From Lactarius indigo (taxonomy: Eukaryota; Basidiomycota; Agaricomycetes; Russulales; Russulaceae), in assembly GCA_025766275.1 (NCBI GenBank), contig JAFKAC010000180.1, forward strand, positions 1 to 64,000: DNA of 64,000 bases. The letters are read 5' to 3'. The notes beneath the pieces are model-generated. The model worked only from the letters and a program-made list of their open reading frames with translations. It searched no databases and had not been told where the DNA came from. Below are positions 23,855 to 34,654 of this stretch, in pieces. The translations under genes were made by a program, and so were the position numbers. Positions within the stretch are counted from its first letter, which is position 1. The number at the start of each line of letters is the position of its first letter.

Positions 23855-25742
23855 ACAACTCCCAACACACCCAAGACACTACTGCCACACAGCAGAGTGG
23901 GCGACGATCCAAGGGGACGCATCAGCCAACAACCAGACACTCCACAGAACCCAGAAACGACGGCACAGCCGGGCGACGGATCCTCCTCGACACAAGAGGC
24001 CGCTTCAGCCATCCCCTTACACAAATCAGCACCCAAGACAAACCACAATCGTGGCTAGCATCAGTGTCACCTTTGAATCAGACAACGATTGGACCCCAGT
24101 CACAACCAGAACACAAGACGACCTCCCACACCACGTTAAAAGCAGTCAACTAGGAAAAGGAGCTCGCTGGGCCACAACATCAGGCAGACCACCTTGTTAC
24201 AAGTGCCTCATCAAAGGCGAACTCAGACCAGTGGAATTCATCAACAACAACTGGTACATCCTCCGATACTTTCAGAACACATACCACACCAGAGCCATAA
24301 ACATCACACCACACAGATTTGCTGAAGGACTAGGCTGGTGGAACGAAGAAGACGAACAGAACCCAGAAACGCCCACACAACAATCATCCTCAGCACCAAG
24401 AAACACTAGGGGAACATACGGACTACAACAAGACTCATCAGAAGAAGAACCCAGCTCAGACGAAGCGGAATCACACTCAGAACTATCCCACTCCTCAGAA
24501 CACCGCCTAGACATCACAGTACCCACACAAGCTTCGTCACAAGCCAGCCCCACTATCCCTATCTGGATAGAACCATCCCCAGCGGAAGAAGGATTCCCAG
24601 CCCCACTACCACCAATCAGATTGCCCTCCCCAGTCGAACCACCCCAGATCCCCATCACACCACAGCCAACACTTATCATGTCAGCCATAAATGCCACAGG
24701 CACTGGCACAGGTACCGGCTCAAGCACCGGAACAGGAGGAACACCAACAACGAGCTCAGGAGGACTCAAAGGAGCACCTCCTACTCCGTTCACCGGAGAT
24801 AGAACAGAGAGTGGTCAGTTCAAAAGAGAACTACTACGATACATCAAGTTAAATAGCGAGAATGAACTCATCAAAGAACCTTATGCACGGGTACTATTCG
24901 CCCTTACAATGTTCAAAGGACCTGGTGTACAGCTGTGGGTCAACCAAACCGAAGATGATATGGAAGCGGCACTAGCAGACCCCACCAAAGCCCTCACCAA
25001 AAACAGCAAAGATCTTTGGGACGGTTTTCTCGACACCTTCGACAGAGACTGGACCGACACTCTAAACAAAGAAAGAGCCTACCAGAAGCTCATCAGTCTG
25101 ACGATGCAGGGTGGAGCATTGGACAGTTACATCCTCGACTTCGAACACCTTGCAGGAATAGCAGGATGGGCAAGAGATGCCCCTGGAACGGTGGAATTCT
25201 TTAAAAGAGGACTACCCACAGGACTGTATCGTGCTTGCCTTATGCGAACCACCATCCCAAACACCATGGACGAGTGGCAAACCGCTGCCAGAGCAGAACA
25301 CCAACGCTGGAAGCTGTTAAAAGCCAGACCGGGGAATAGAAACCCAGGGCCAACCCAGAATGTCCACCAAGGACGACCAAAGCGAGACCCAAACGCGATG
25401 GATGTAGATGCCACCACCTCCACCCCCTTTAAGAAGCTTACTGAAGAAGAAAAGAAAGCCCTCATGAAAGAAGGACGCTGCTTCAAATGCAGACAGCAAG
25501 GACACATGGCTAGGAACTGTCAACGACAAAACACCACCAACCAAACCAAAGCCAGAGCCACAGACACTCAAGAAGCGGACACTGCACCCCCATACACCCC
25601 AGAAGCAAGCACCTCATTAGTGGCTGCCACCACAACCGAAGATAAAGTCCGACAAGCCCATGCACTCGTCCAAGGCATGACTGAGGATGAAAAGAGACGC
25701 TACTATGCCTTAGATCAGGATTTTTGCGATGCCGACCTGTGA
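23841..25742 (+). CDS. gag: Element C Gag (capsid-nucleocapsid), no ATG at N-terminus
   Basis: The frame is open from the LTR border to the TGA at 25740. The first ATG is only at 24678; a GTG at 24051 in the context ATCGTGG would give 563 residues. The N-terminal part is acidic and Pro/Ser-rich. The capsid region (GAPPTPFTGDRTESGQFKRE, about residues 240-260, through LWDGFLDTFDRDW) is the retrotransposon gag core. The C-terminal part carries one CCHC knuckle, CFKCRQQGHMARNC. It packages the element RNA. The end overlaps pol in the -1 frame. See the finding on the ATG-free leader for the start problem. Confidence 0.85.
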   Translation, partial: HKPSLQLPTHPRHYCHTAEWATIQGDASANNQTLHRTQKRRHSRATDPPRHKRPLQPSPYTNQHPRQTTIVASISVTFESDNDWTPVTTRTQDDLPHHVKSSQLGKGARWATTSGRPPCYKCLIKGELRPVEFINNNWYILRYFQNTYHTRAINITPHRFAEGLGWWNEEDEQNPETPTQQSSSAPRNTRGTYGLQQDSSEEEPSSDEAESHSELSHSSEHRLDITVPTQASSQASPTIPIWIEPSPAEEGFPAPLPPIRLPSPVEPPQIPITPQPTLIMSAINATGTGTGTGSSTGTGGTPTTSSGGLKGAPPTPFTGDRTESGQFKRELLRYIKLNSENELIKEPYARVLFALTMFKGPGVQLWVNQTEDDMEAALADPTKALTKNSKDLWDGFLDTFDRDWTDTLNKERAYQKLISLTMQGGALDSYILDFEHLAGIAGWARDAPGTVEFFKRGLPTGLYRACLMRTTIPNTMDEWQTAARAEHQRWKLLKARPGNRNPGPTQNVHQGRPKRDPNAMDVDATTSTPFKKLTEEEKKALMKEGRCFKCRQQGHMARNCQRQNTTNQTKARATDTQEADTAPPYTPEASTSLVAATTTEDKVRQAHALVQGMTEDEKRRYYALDQDFCDADL

Positions 25743-28700
25743 GAGCTGACAGGGAGGCCAATTCAATGTATAGTGTTCACGATAGTGCTATGACAATCAA
25801 AGTCCTCGTTCGCCTTTACTACAAAGAAGCTCGCATAAATGTGCTGCTGGACAGCGGTGCAACAGACAACCTAATCGACCGAAACCTGATCCAAAAACTT
25901 GGACTAGGAACCACTCCTCTGAAACCACCCAGATTGGTCCGGAATGTAGATGGATCGCTAAACAAAGATGGCACCATGACAGAAACATGCCAGCTATGGA
26001 TAAAAAGAGGAGAAGAAGAAACTCCCTTCCAGTTTTTCGTAACCAGCCTAGGGGAAGACAGAATGATCTTTGGATATCCCTGGTTCGAACACGAAAACCC
26101 AGACATAGACTGGAAGAAACAAGAGCTGAAAGGAGAAGCCGTCACCATCCTGACAGGAGGGTACCGCTTCCGAAGAAAGCGACACCAAGAAGCGAAAGCG
26201 GCAGCAACCAAAACAACCTTTGACCCAGTAAAAGAAACCGCCATCCCAGAAGAATACCAGCGCCACAACAAAGTGTTCTCAGACGAAGAAGCACAGCGCT
26301 TTCCCCCAGAAAGAGAAGAAGACCATCCTATCACATTGCGACCAGATGCACCCAACAAGATCAATTGCAAAATCTACCCCTTGACTCCAGAAGAAGACAA
26401 GGAGTTGAAGGCATATCTCGACGAAAACATAGCAAAAGGATACATCTATGAAGGAAGCTCCCCCTACGCTTCCTCCTTCTTCTTCAGAAAGAAAACAGAC
26501 GGAGGGTTGCGCCCTATCCTGGACTACAGACCCCTAAATACCTGGACAATAAAAGACACTTACCCACTACCTCTCATCTCCGACATCCTGACCAACTTAA
26601 ATGGGAAAACACTGTTCTCAAAGTTCGATATCAGATGGGGGTACCATAACATCCGCATAAAAGAGGAAGATCAGTGGAAGGCAGCCTTCAAGACACCAAG
26701 GGGGCTGTTCATCCCTCGAGTCATGACCTTCGGCCTCACAAATGCACCAGCCACCTTTGCAAGAACCATGAGCAGAATACTTCGACCGCTTATGGACAAA
26801 TACCCGAGAGAGCTATTTGTGTACATGGACGATGTCCTGATAGCCACAGAAGAAGATACAGAACGCCACAGACAAATTGTACACGAGTTCTTGGAAATCT
26901 GTGAAAAGGAATCTTATTTCCTTAAAGCGTCGAAATGCGTGTTCGAACAAAGAAAGATCCACTACCTAGGCATTGTCATCGATGGGTCTCAAATCAAAAT
27001 CGACCCAAAGAAAGTAGAAGGACTAAAAGACTGGCCAAGAGACATCAAGTCAGTCAAACAAGCAAGAAGCGTGTTGGGGACACTAAGTTATCAGCGACCC
27101 TTCATCCCCAACTTTGCTCACTTAGCAAGACCCATCACGGACACAATAAAGACATCAGAAGGACCCTTCAGATGGACAAAGGAAGCAGCAGAAGCCTTAG
27201 AAGCTCTCATCACGCTTGTGTGCAAAGACCCCATCTTATGCCAACCAGATATGGACAAACCTTTCGAACTAGAAGTAGATGCCTCCGCTTTCGCCACAGG
27301 GGCAATCTTAACACAAAGAGACAGCCGAAACAAACCACAAGCTGTGGGATACTTCTCCAAATCATTTTCCGAAGCGGAGCGCAACTATGACATCCATGAC
27401 AGGGAACTCCTGGCAGTAATCAGAGGACTAGAACACTGGAGACACCTTCTTTTAGGGTCCCCCCACGAAATCACAGTGTTTACCGACCACAAAAACCTAG
27501 AATATTATCGCCACCCTCGACAAATCAATAGGAGAGTGGCGCGCTACATCCCCAGACTTGCAGACTATCACATCAAACTTCACCACAAACCCGGACCCCA
27601 AAACCATGCTGATGCCCTGTCAAGACGCCCTGACCACGACGCCGGAGCAGGAGATAACACCGATGTAGTGGTCCTGACCCCAACCATCTTCGCAAACTCC
27701 GCTCTCTCCATAAGAATAGATGACCGGGTCATGGCACACCAATTAGACCACCAAGACACTCTGGACGAGTGGGCCACCCCCTTCCACCTAGTAAAACAAG
27801 GCAAACACTGGTGGAGAGGCGACAAACTGGTGGTTGTGGACAACACACCGCTAAAGAGGGGGGTAATTTCCCTGTTTCATGATACAAAAACAGCTGGACA
27901 CCCTGGAATAACAAAGACCTTGTGGTTAGTGTCACAAGACTTTTGGTGGCCAAATATGAAAGACGACATATCCGCATATGTAAAGGGCTGTGCCACATGC
28001 CAATCAAACAAGAACTTCCCTGGGAACCCGAAACCACCGATATTCCCCATCAAGACTAACCCAGAAGCACTCCCTTTTGAAACCATCGCTCTAGACTTTA
28101 TCACAAAGCTACCCCAATCAGAAGACAATGACACAATTCTCACCATCACGGATCATGACTGTTCCAAAGCAGCCTTCTTTATCCCATGCAGTGAAACAAT
28201 AGACGCAGAAGGAGTGGCAAAACTCTATGCCAAAACTGTCCTGCCACACTATGGACTACCAAGAAGGGTCATCTCCGACAGAGACCCCAGATTCACAGCG
28301 AAGTTCATCAAAGAACTGTGCAGAGTGCTTGACATAGAACAAAACATCAGCACAGCATACCACCCACAAACAGATGGACAATCAGAGCGAACAAACCAGT
28401 GGTTAGAACAGTACCTCCGAATGTTCATAAACCATCAACAAGACAATTGGACGGAGCTACTACCACTGGCACAGTACACCCACAACTCCTGGCCAAGTGC
28501 AACCACTAAAAAGGCACCCTACGAATTAATTCTTGGGTACATCCCAAGAGTACACCAACCAGAAAGAACGACCACAGTGCCAGGAACACAAGAGAGATTG
28601 GAGCGAATCCAGGAAGCCAGAAGGACCGCCCAAGCAGCAATTACCCATGCACAGTCACTCTACAAAGGATCCTCTCGCTTCGAACAACACACAGAAGGAG

Positions 28701-30607
28701 ATAGTGTGTGGCTGGATGCCAGGAACTTGAAAACAACGCACCCTAGTTTCAAGTTAGCCCCAAAAAGATATGGACCCTTCAGGGTCACAAAGAAGATCTC
28801 CGCCACCACATATGCCCTGAAACTTCCCCATCAATGGCGGATCCACCCAGTATTCCATGCGTCCCTCCTGATGCCACACAAAGAAACCTCCATACATGGA
28901 AAGAACTTTACGGAACCACCCCCAGATCTAGTAGATGGAGAACAGGAGTGGGAAGTTGAGAAAATACTAGAAACAAGACGCCACAGGAACCAGTTACAGT
29001 TCCTAATCAAGTGGAAAGGATACTCCGATGCACACAACAGTTGGGAACCAGAAAAGAACCTCAACGCCCCAGAACTTATTCAGGAACACTTCGAAAGTAA
29101 CCCCAGAAACGAAGGAGCAAAGCAATGGTTAAAACGAAAGGAAGTAACAGTACGAACAGCAACCACCTTCCCCACTAGCTTCCTCACCATGCCCTCTCAC
29201 TCCTCCTCTGTGGAACGCCTCGTTGCTCGTGCCATGGAAAGAGGCTCCTTTGACGAAACACCCTCTGTCACACCCTCCTCTGGCTATTCTCCCTTCCCAG
29301 CACAACCCCCTTCCTTGCCTTCACTCATCCAGGAACCACAACCCATCGATCCCACCATGCCCAGCATCATAGAAACAGAAGGAGGAGGAATAGCCCTTCG
29401 CGTTCCCCCTCCTGGACACACAGCTCCCCCTACTCCCGAGATACACCGACCTACCACCTCCCCCCCTGATCCTAGAGTGACTATGGCTCGTCTCAGCGAA
29501 ATAATCAACGACCCAATCATGGACGCACTCCCCATTAACTATGAAAGGATGCATATCACTGCTGAAGAAGACGACGACCCTGGCTACCCCTTCTTCTTAA
29601 ATGACCCCTGGAGCAGCCGCTATGTCCACTTCCTCATCCCTGACGACGCTGACCCAACCTTGTACATCCGAAAGGATGCCAAATGGATCAAAATCATTGA
29701 AAACAAAGAAGATGTCATCGGCACCATGGGCAAGAACCTCCCTCACTATGGCCTCCCCCTTTTCCTCCTTCCCAGAGACGACGACCCCCACAATCCAGCC
29801 CCCCCCATCACCTCAGCTCAGATGCAGAACTTGGACGAAGCTTCCCCCACAGCCAGACAAGTCGATGAAGTCCTAGAAGACCTGAAAGATGACCGCCTCA
29901 CAGCAGAAATCTCCAGGACTCGCCGACTCTTGCGAAACCAGAAGGCCCTCCGAAAGGAAATTGAAGGCCTGTACAAGACGATGGAGCCCCTCAAAAGGCA
30001 CCTCCTCAACATGGACATGCAACTAACCAGCACCCGAAGAAGGCTGCAAGAACACAAGGCCTATGTCCGGATTGCAGACCGATGGCTCGCACTACACCCC
30101 CCTCCTCCAGAAGAAGAAACTCACCCCTTTGAAGTCCACCACGTTCCTGCCCCTGCTCCATCTCGCTACCACTCCATGCCAAGACTCCACGACGAACCAG
30201 AAGGACCTAGCCCCTCTGCAGAAAGGAAGAAGAGACGCAAGCGCAGAGCCAACAAGAAGGAGACTGGCACCATCCGACTTTGTTACAGGTGTCAGTCTGA
30301 AGACCACCTCTCCTTTGCCTGCCCTCAAAAACAGAAGTTTTGCTGGAGGTGTTCTAGCACTGACCACTTCCCCTATCAGTGCCTCTGGCCAGCCCCTGAA
30401 GAACGCACTCAGTGGTGTGGCAAGTGTTTTACCAGCAACAGCCACGAAGAAATCAAGTGCCCCAAGTATGAAAATTGTCGCAAGTGCGGGGCCCATGGTC
30501 CCTTCAACTTCCTTCGCCAACATCGCTGCCCCCTCCCTCGCGAAAGCACCCCCTCCAATGATGTAGACAACGATGTCTATGACCTGATGGACTTCGAAGC
30601 ACTCTAG
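25724..30607 (+). CDS. pol: Element C Pol polyprotein with chromodomain and extra zinc knuckles
   Basis: An uninterrupted frame of about 1627 codons lies in -1 relative to gag. In order: aspartic protease (LLDSGATDNLID, about residue 40), reverse transcriptase (VYMDDVLIAT, about 365), RNase H (LEVDASAFATGAIL, about 516), integrase with an HHCC zinc site (about 727-765) and D,D,E motifs (IALDFITK, ISDRDPRF, TDGQSERTNQW), a GPF region, then a chromodomain (FLIKWKGYSDAHNSWEPEKN, about 1090-1110). A Pro-rich linker, a coiled coil and a KRRKRR patch follow. At about 1518-1605 come three or four C-X2-C-X4/5-H-X4-C knuckles, which elements A and B lack. Pol may be reached by -1 slippage at TTTTTG before the gag stop; the canonical heptamer of A and B is absent. 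Confidence 0.9.
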   Translation: MRCRPVRADREANSMYSVHDSAMTIKVLVRLYYKEARINVLLDSGATDNLIDRNLIQKLGLGTTPLKPPRLVRNVDGSLNKDGTMTETCQLWIKRGEEETPFQFFVTSLGEDRMIFGYPWFEHENPDIDWKKQELKGEAVTILTGGYRFRRKRHQEAKAAATKTTFDPVKETAIPEEYQRHNKVFSDEEAQRFPPEREEDHPITLRPDAPNKINCKIYPLTPEEDKELKAYLDENIAKGYIYEGSSPYASSFFFRKKTDGGLRPILDYRPLNTWTIKDTYPLPLISDILTNLNGKTLFSKFDIRWGYHNIRIKEEDQWKAAFKTPRGLFIPRVMTFGLTNAPATFARTMSRILRPLMDKYPRELFVYMDDVLIATEEDTERHRQIVHEFLEICEKESYFLKASKCVFEQRKIHYLGIVIDGSQIKIDPKKVEGLKDWPRDIKSVKQARSVLGTLSYQRPFIPNFAHLARPITDTIKTSEGPFRWTKEAAEALEALITLVCKDPILCQPDMDKPFELEVDASAFATGAILTQRDSRNKPQAVGYFSKSFSEAERNYDIHDRELLAVIRGLEHWRHLLLGSPHEITVFTDHKNLEYYRHPRQINRRVARYIPRLADYHIKLHHKPGPQNHADALSRRPDHDAGAGDNTDVVVLTPTIFANSALSIRIDDRVMAHQLDHQDTLDEWATPFHLVKQGKHWWRGDKLVVVDNTPLKRGVISLFHDTKTAGHPGITKTLWLVSQDFWWPNMKDDISAYVKGCATCQSNKNFPGNPKPPIFPIKTNPEALPFETIALDFITKLPQSEDNDTILTITDHDCSKAAFFIPCSETIDAEGVAKLYAKTVLPHYGLPRRVISDRDPRFTAKFIKELCRVLDIEQNISTAYHPQTDGQSERTNQWLEQYLRMFINHQQDNWTELLPLAQYTHNSWPSATTKKAPYELILGYIPRVHQPERTTTVPGTQERLERIQEARRTAQAAITHAQSLYKGSSRFEQHTEGDSVWLDARNLKTTHPSFKLAPKRYGPFRVTKKISATTYALKLPHQWRIHPVFHASLLMPHKETSIHGKNFTEPPPDLVDGEQEWEVEKILETRRHRNQLQFLIKWKGYSDAHNSWEPEKNLNAPELIQEHFESNPRNEGAKQWLKRKEVTVRTATTFPTSFLTMPSHSSSVERLVARAMERGSFDETPSVTPSSGYSPFPAQPPSLPSLIQEPQPIDPTMPSIIETEGGGIALRVPPPGHTAPPTPEIHRPTTSPPDPRVTMARLSEIINDPIMDALPINYERMHITAEEDDDPGYPFFLNDPWSSRYVHFLIPDDADPTLYIRKDAKWIKIIENKEDVIGTMGKNLPHYGLPLFLLPRDDDPHNPAPPITSAQMQNLDEASPTARQVDEVLEDLKDDRLTAEISRTRRLLRNQKALRKEIEGLYKTMEPLKRHLLNMDMQLTSTRRRLQEHKAYVRIADRWLALHPPPPEEETHPFEVHHVPAPAPSRYHSMPRLHDEPEGPSPSAERKKRRKRRANKKETGTIRLCYRCQSEDHLSFACPQKQKFCWRCSSTDHFPYQCLWPAPEERTQWCGKCFTSNSHEEIKCPKYENCRKCGAHGPFNFLRQHRCPLPRESTPSNDVDNDVYDLMDFEAL

Positions 30608-30633
30608 GGAGAGTTGACTTAGAGAGGGGCTCA

Positions 30634-31212
30634 TGTTATGATCCGACGCTTCGGACCTAAGTCACAGTATGTCTCCACCCTGCCTTTCCCCTTCTGTACT
30701 ATACCTTGTTACCAAAGGAGCTACTGTTACTAGTGGCGCTGTTTCTTTGATCCGAACTTCTGTTTACTCCGTTTAGTCTCTTTGATATTGTGTGGACTTG
30801 TGTTCATGTTGTTTGGAACCCTGTCCTATATAAACCTGTACCATAGACCGTAGGAAGCCAGACTTGGCTTCGCTTGCAATCTAGCAACCTTGCCTCCGTA
30901 CTTTGGTGTGACCTCGCCTTATCCCTCTCTTCTTGTGCATCCCCTACCTCAGTCCCTAACCGGGACACTCCGAAGTCTTTGCAGTTGAACTATATCAACG
31001 CGTCACACCTGTTATACTCTGTGCACTAGCAAGATCAAGTGTAGAGAAGTGTTAGACACTTCGGACGAGGAGTCCTACATTACAGAGTAGTGCTGCACCT
31101 TGTGCCACACTTTTATCACTTGTATTTCATAGCAACAAGACAACAGAGGTCTTCGCTTGATACTTGTGTGACTCAGAACCTTTAGAACCCACGCCCCTGC
31201 TAGGGCGTAACA
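30634..31212 (+). repeat. 3' LTR of element C
   Basis: It has the same length as, and by eye the same sequence as, the 5' LTR. It is followed by the CTAGA duplication at 31213-31217. Confidence 0.95.
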
Positions 31213-34200
31213 CTAGATACTCTTGGTGCGTGATGGACAACTAATAATATTTGACATACTGACCATGTTTTATGAATCAGCTCCGAGTGCCGCCATAATT
31301 CCAGATGAACCCCTACCCCGTACCTTCACTGCTGCCGAACCGATGGATCTTGACGCTGGATGGGGGACATCTGAGTCAGGTGCGCTATATATCAATCTTC
31401 CTAGCAGTTGGTTTGATCATCTACTCAGTGTGTGAACCAACACCTCCTGTCGCACGAGCAACTGGCTCTTCTAATAACCCTAAATTTACGGTCGAATACC
31501 ACCCAAATAGTGGACGAAGGCCTGAACCACTTCATGAGGAGCCCAGCAACACACGTCGACGTACCAACCCCCCCCCTCATAAAACGGAGCCGTGGCGACC
31601 ATTCTTTCGAACATGCGAAGACTTTGTGTTCTTGGAGGTTCTCATGGAGATTGGAGTGACCAAGGATCAATACAACCGTCTCTCTAAGATTGTTGGAACG
31701 TGCATCGATGGCAAGGGCACACTTACCCTGTTGGCTTACCCAGACATGATGGGTGCATGGGAACGCGCCTCGTCTCAACTGACGCCCGTGAGGCTACTAG
31801 TTGTATTGAAGTTTAATTGCTAACCTTTTCAAGTGCTAGTTTGTTTTCGACAATATTGCAGTCCCATACAAAGGTGAGGATCGCATGTTCAAAGTATCTT
31901 ATTGCCCACTGTGGGACTGGGCGGTTGATCTCATCATGGATCAGCAATTGGCCCAACATTTTGAATGGGATGCGCGGAAGATTTTCAAGCACGATGGAGA
32001 GACTACTTCTCGTGTGTATAGTGAGCCTTGGACTGCGGACGCGTTTTGGAACTTTCAAGTACACATACCACTCTTTATTGTCTCCTTGTAGCACTTGTTC
32101 TAATGTGTACAATTTTATTGTTGAACCAATCATTGCAGTCTCGGATCCCCAAGGGTGCATGTCTGTTGTGCTTCATCCTCTATGCGGATAAGTCGAAGCT
32201 GTCAAGTTTCGGCACAGAAATGGCCTACCCAGTGATCGCACGCTGCGCGAATCTACCAGTTGAGATTCAGAATAGCAACGGCACTGGTGGTGGCCGCATT
32301 ATCGGATGGTTGCCAATTGTAAGTTTTCTCGCAGACTCAGATAGGAGATATCTAATGTTGTACTGCACTTATTCTAGGTCCCAGAAAATCCAGAGGACTC
32401 TAAGGAGACGGCATTCGTCAACTTCAAATGCGAGGTCTGGCATTGCGCGTTCCGTCGCATAATCAAATCCATCATCGAGAAATCTAAGACGGGTTGCTGG
32501 CTTCAGTGCGCCGATGGCACTGACCAATTATTTTACCCTGGCATCATCATATTATCTGCCGACTATGAAGAACAGTAAGTACTTTATTCTATCACCACCT
32601 GAATCGGCTGACCCCAATGTATTAGATGCATTATGTCTCTTATCCGGGGCACTCGCGGCAAATGGCCCTGCCCAGTTTGTTTGGTCCCTGACGATGAGCT
32701 CACTGACATTACAAGGACTTGGCCGTTGAGGTCAACGGCAGGGATGCAGCAAATCATCGTACGTGGGCGCACCCTCCCCAAGAACGTTCACGAGAAACTT
32801 CTCATTGGACATGGGCTTCGTGATATTGATGTGAGTCTCATTGATTATTTCCTCTAATAATTATGCATAACTATGAGTTCAGAACGTGTTCTGGCTTGTC
32901 AACAATTCGGACCCATATTGCGCGCTGTCCTTTGACAGGCTTCATTCAAACAATACTGGCCTATTTGGGCACCATTTGTGGTGGGAGTTCAAGGCTTTGG
33001 CTCAAACATGGGGCGGCGCAGCATCGAAAGTCGACCAACAGTAAGATATTTCCCGTCTTATCCAAGTCGATGTCCAAGTGCTTTATTCCTTCAGATTTGA
33101 TCTTGCGCCTCGCTGGCGTGGCCTACATCACTTCCCTGCAGTGATGAAGGTGTCTTTCACAGATGGCACAAAGTTCAAGGATATATCCGAGGTGCGTCAA
33201 CTATATGTGGCTTCATCGCGTCAACTGATTGACTCTGAATCGTCAGAATCACCCCAGGTTGTGGTCTTTGCTGCACATAATGTTATTCCGCAGGACAGCA
33301 AGAAAGGGTGGCAATTACTATATTGTCTACAAAGCCTGTCCATCTTAGATTTGCTCTTATCTCTCGAGGCACACATGGAGAAGACAATTCTCGCTGGGCG
33401 GAACGAACTGAAGAAGTTTGCTGACTTCATGGAGGTACTCGTTTTTTCTTTTTTTGATGACTCTGCGGTATTGATCTACATAATAGAACTATATTCTACT
33501 ATTTTTGGGATCGGCGGAAGAAGATAATGAGAAAGTCAAAGACTGGAACTTCCCTAAGATGCACGCGTTGGTCCACGGCTTCGACGATATCGAAGCGAAA
33601 GGTGCCTCACGCAATTACAACACGAAACCAAACGAGAAATTTCACAGCCCCCTCAGGAAGCTGTACTTGAATCAGACCAATTTCAAGAACGTTGTACCTC
33701 AGGTCAGTCGCATACATTATCTTTATAGTTTATTTCTGACAATTACCATTTAACATAGATCTTGAGGTATGATCATTTTGCGTTTATTTCAGCGCTAATC
33801 TGGGACCAAATCAACGAACTCGATGCGGCGGTTTCATGTCATGTGCAGACGTTGGACGACGACGACGATGTGGAGGACGCTTTGGGGAGCACACAAGAAC
33901 AAGATATTGGTCCCTCCCTTGGACCCACATTGACAGTACATGATGGCTCATCGCATCAAGGGAGAAGTACGATGTTTGATGCCGGGGCCGTTGTCCTGCA
34001 GTCGCAACAGCCCCCAGTTACATTAAAAACTCTTGAAGGCACTAACACTGAAAATCCGACTTTCAGAAACTTCCATGCGAGACTCGCGACTTGGTTGACT
34101 GTTGTTCTACCCCAGTATAATTTCAGTTTCGCACCAGGCTGTACGCACGTTGAATTTCAGGACAATGACAAGGTGAGTTTCACATCTGATCTGGTATTTT

Positions 34201-34654
34201 GGCTCATTAGCTTTTTAAGATAACAGAATACAGGTCGATGAAAGTATGCTCTGAATCGAAGGTCGACTGGGAACAATATCTGGACTACCTGTATTGTAGT
34301 CCTAACTTCCATGGCCGCAAGAGATACGACTTCATGATTCTCATGACAACAGAGGGGTTCATTTTTGCAGAACTCAAGTTTATATTTACCGTTTCAGTTG
34401 CAGAGGACAAATACCCTATTTGCCTGGTGTGTCCCCTTGATGCATCCACAGGCCCACCACGGGCCAAGGAAAAGGATTTGAGGCTTCGTCGTCTTTGTGC
34501 GAGGCGATCAATGGAGTTCTTTTTTGCCCAATCAATTGTGCACGGTGCTCCACTCATTCAGGACTTCAACAAGCATGGCGACTACCTTGTGATGGATGTC
34601 GTTGACCACACCAGCGACCTGTTCATCCGTTGCAACGAAATATTTGGATGGTAA

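Larger units (their letters stand above)
23264..31212 (+). mobile_element. Ty3/gypsy chromovirus element C, complete and young
   Basis: Two 579-bp LTRs (23264-23842 and 30634-31212) appear identical. The element is bounded by a 5-bp duplication, CTAGA, at 23259-23263 and 31213-31217. Gag and Pol are uninterrupted. A purine tract (AGAGAGGGG, about 30621-30629) precedes the 3' LTR. Identical LTRs and intact frames indicate a very recent insertion, into the Plavaka transposase. It belongs to the self-priming Tf1/sushi-like group by its PBS (separate entry). Confidence 0.95.
23091..34654 (+). pseudogene. Plavaka-type transposase, split by LTR element C
   Basis: The N-terminal exon (ATG at 23091) encodes a C2H2 finger, CPICRTRYRIQGYPAHVKKC, followed by an in-frame TGA at 23199. 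Element C then interrupts at CTAGA. The gene resumes at 31218 with many short introns and Plavaka landmarks: PLWDWAVDLIMDQQLAQHF, the metal-site block ADKSKLSSFGTEMAYPVIAR, PCPVCLVPDDELTDI, DPYCALSFDRLHSNNTGLFG, WNFPKMHALVHGFDDIEAKG and NYNTKPNEKFHSPL, then a C-terminal domain to 34654 (YLYCSPNFHGRKRYD). Outside the insertion most exons read through, so the break is fairly recent. The TGA could be a CGA-to-TGA change. Plavaka enzymes are CACTA-like DDE transposases of basidiomycetes. I could not define the element's own terminal repeats. Confidence 0.8.

Noticed and set aside
24272..24793. Minus-strand 173-codon frame opposite element C gag
   Set aside because: It is a shadow of the conserved plus-strand gag and has no recognisable domain.
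25729..25731. ATG in the gag-pol overlap of element C as the pol start
   Set aside because: It is in neither the gag nor the pol frame; the first in-frame pol ATG (25766) lies after the gag stop.
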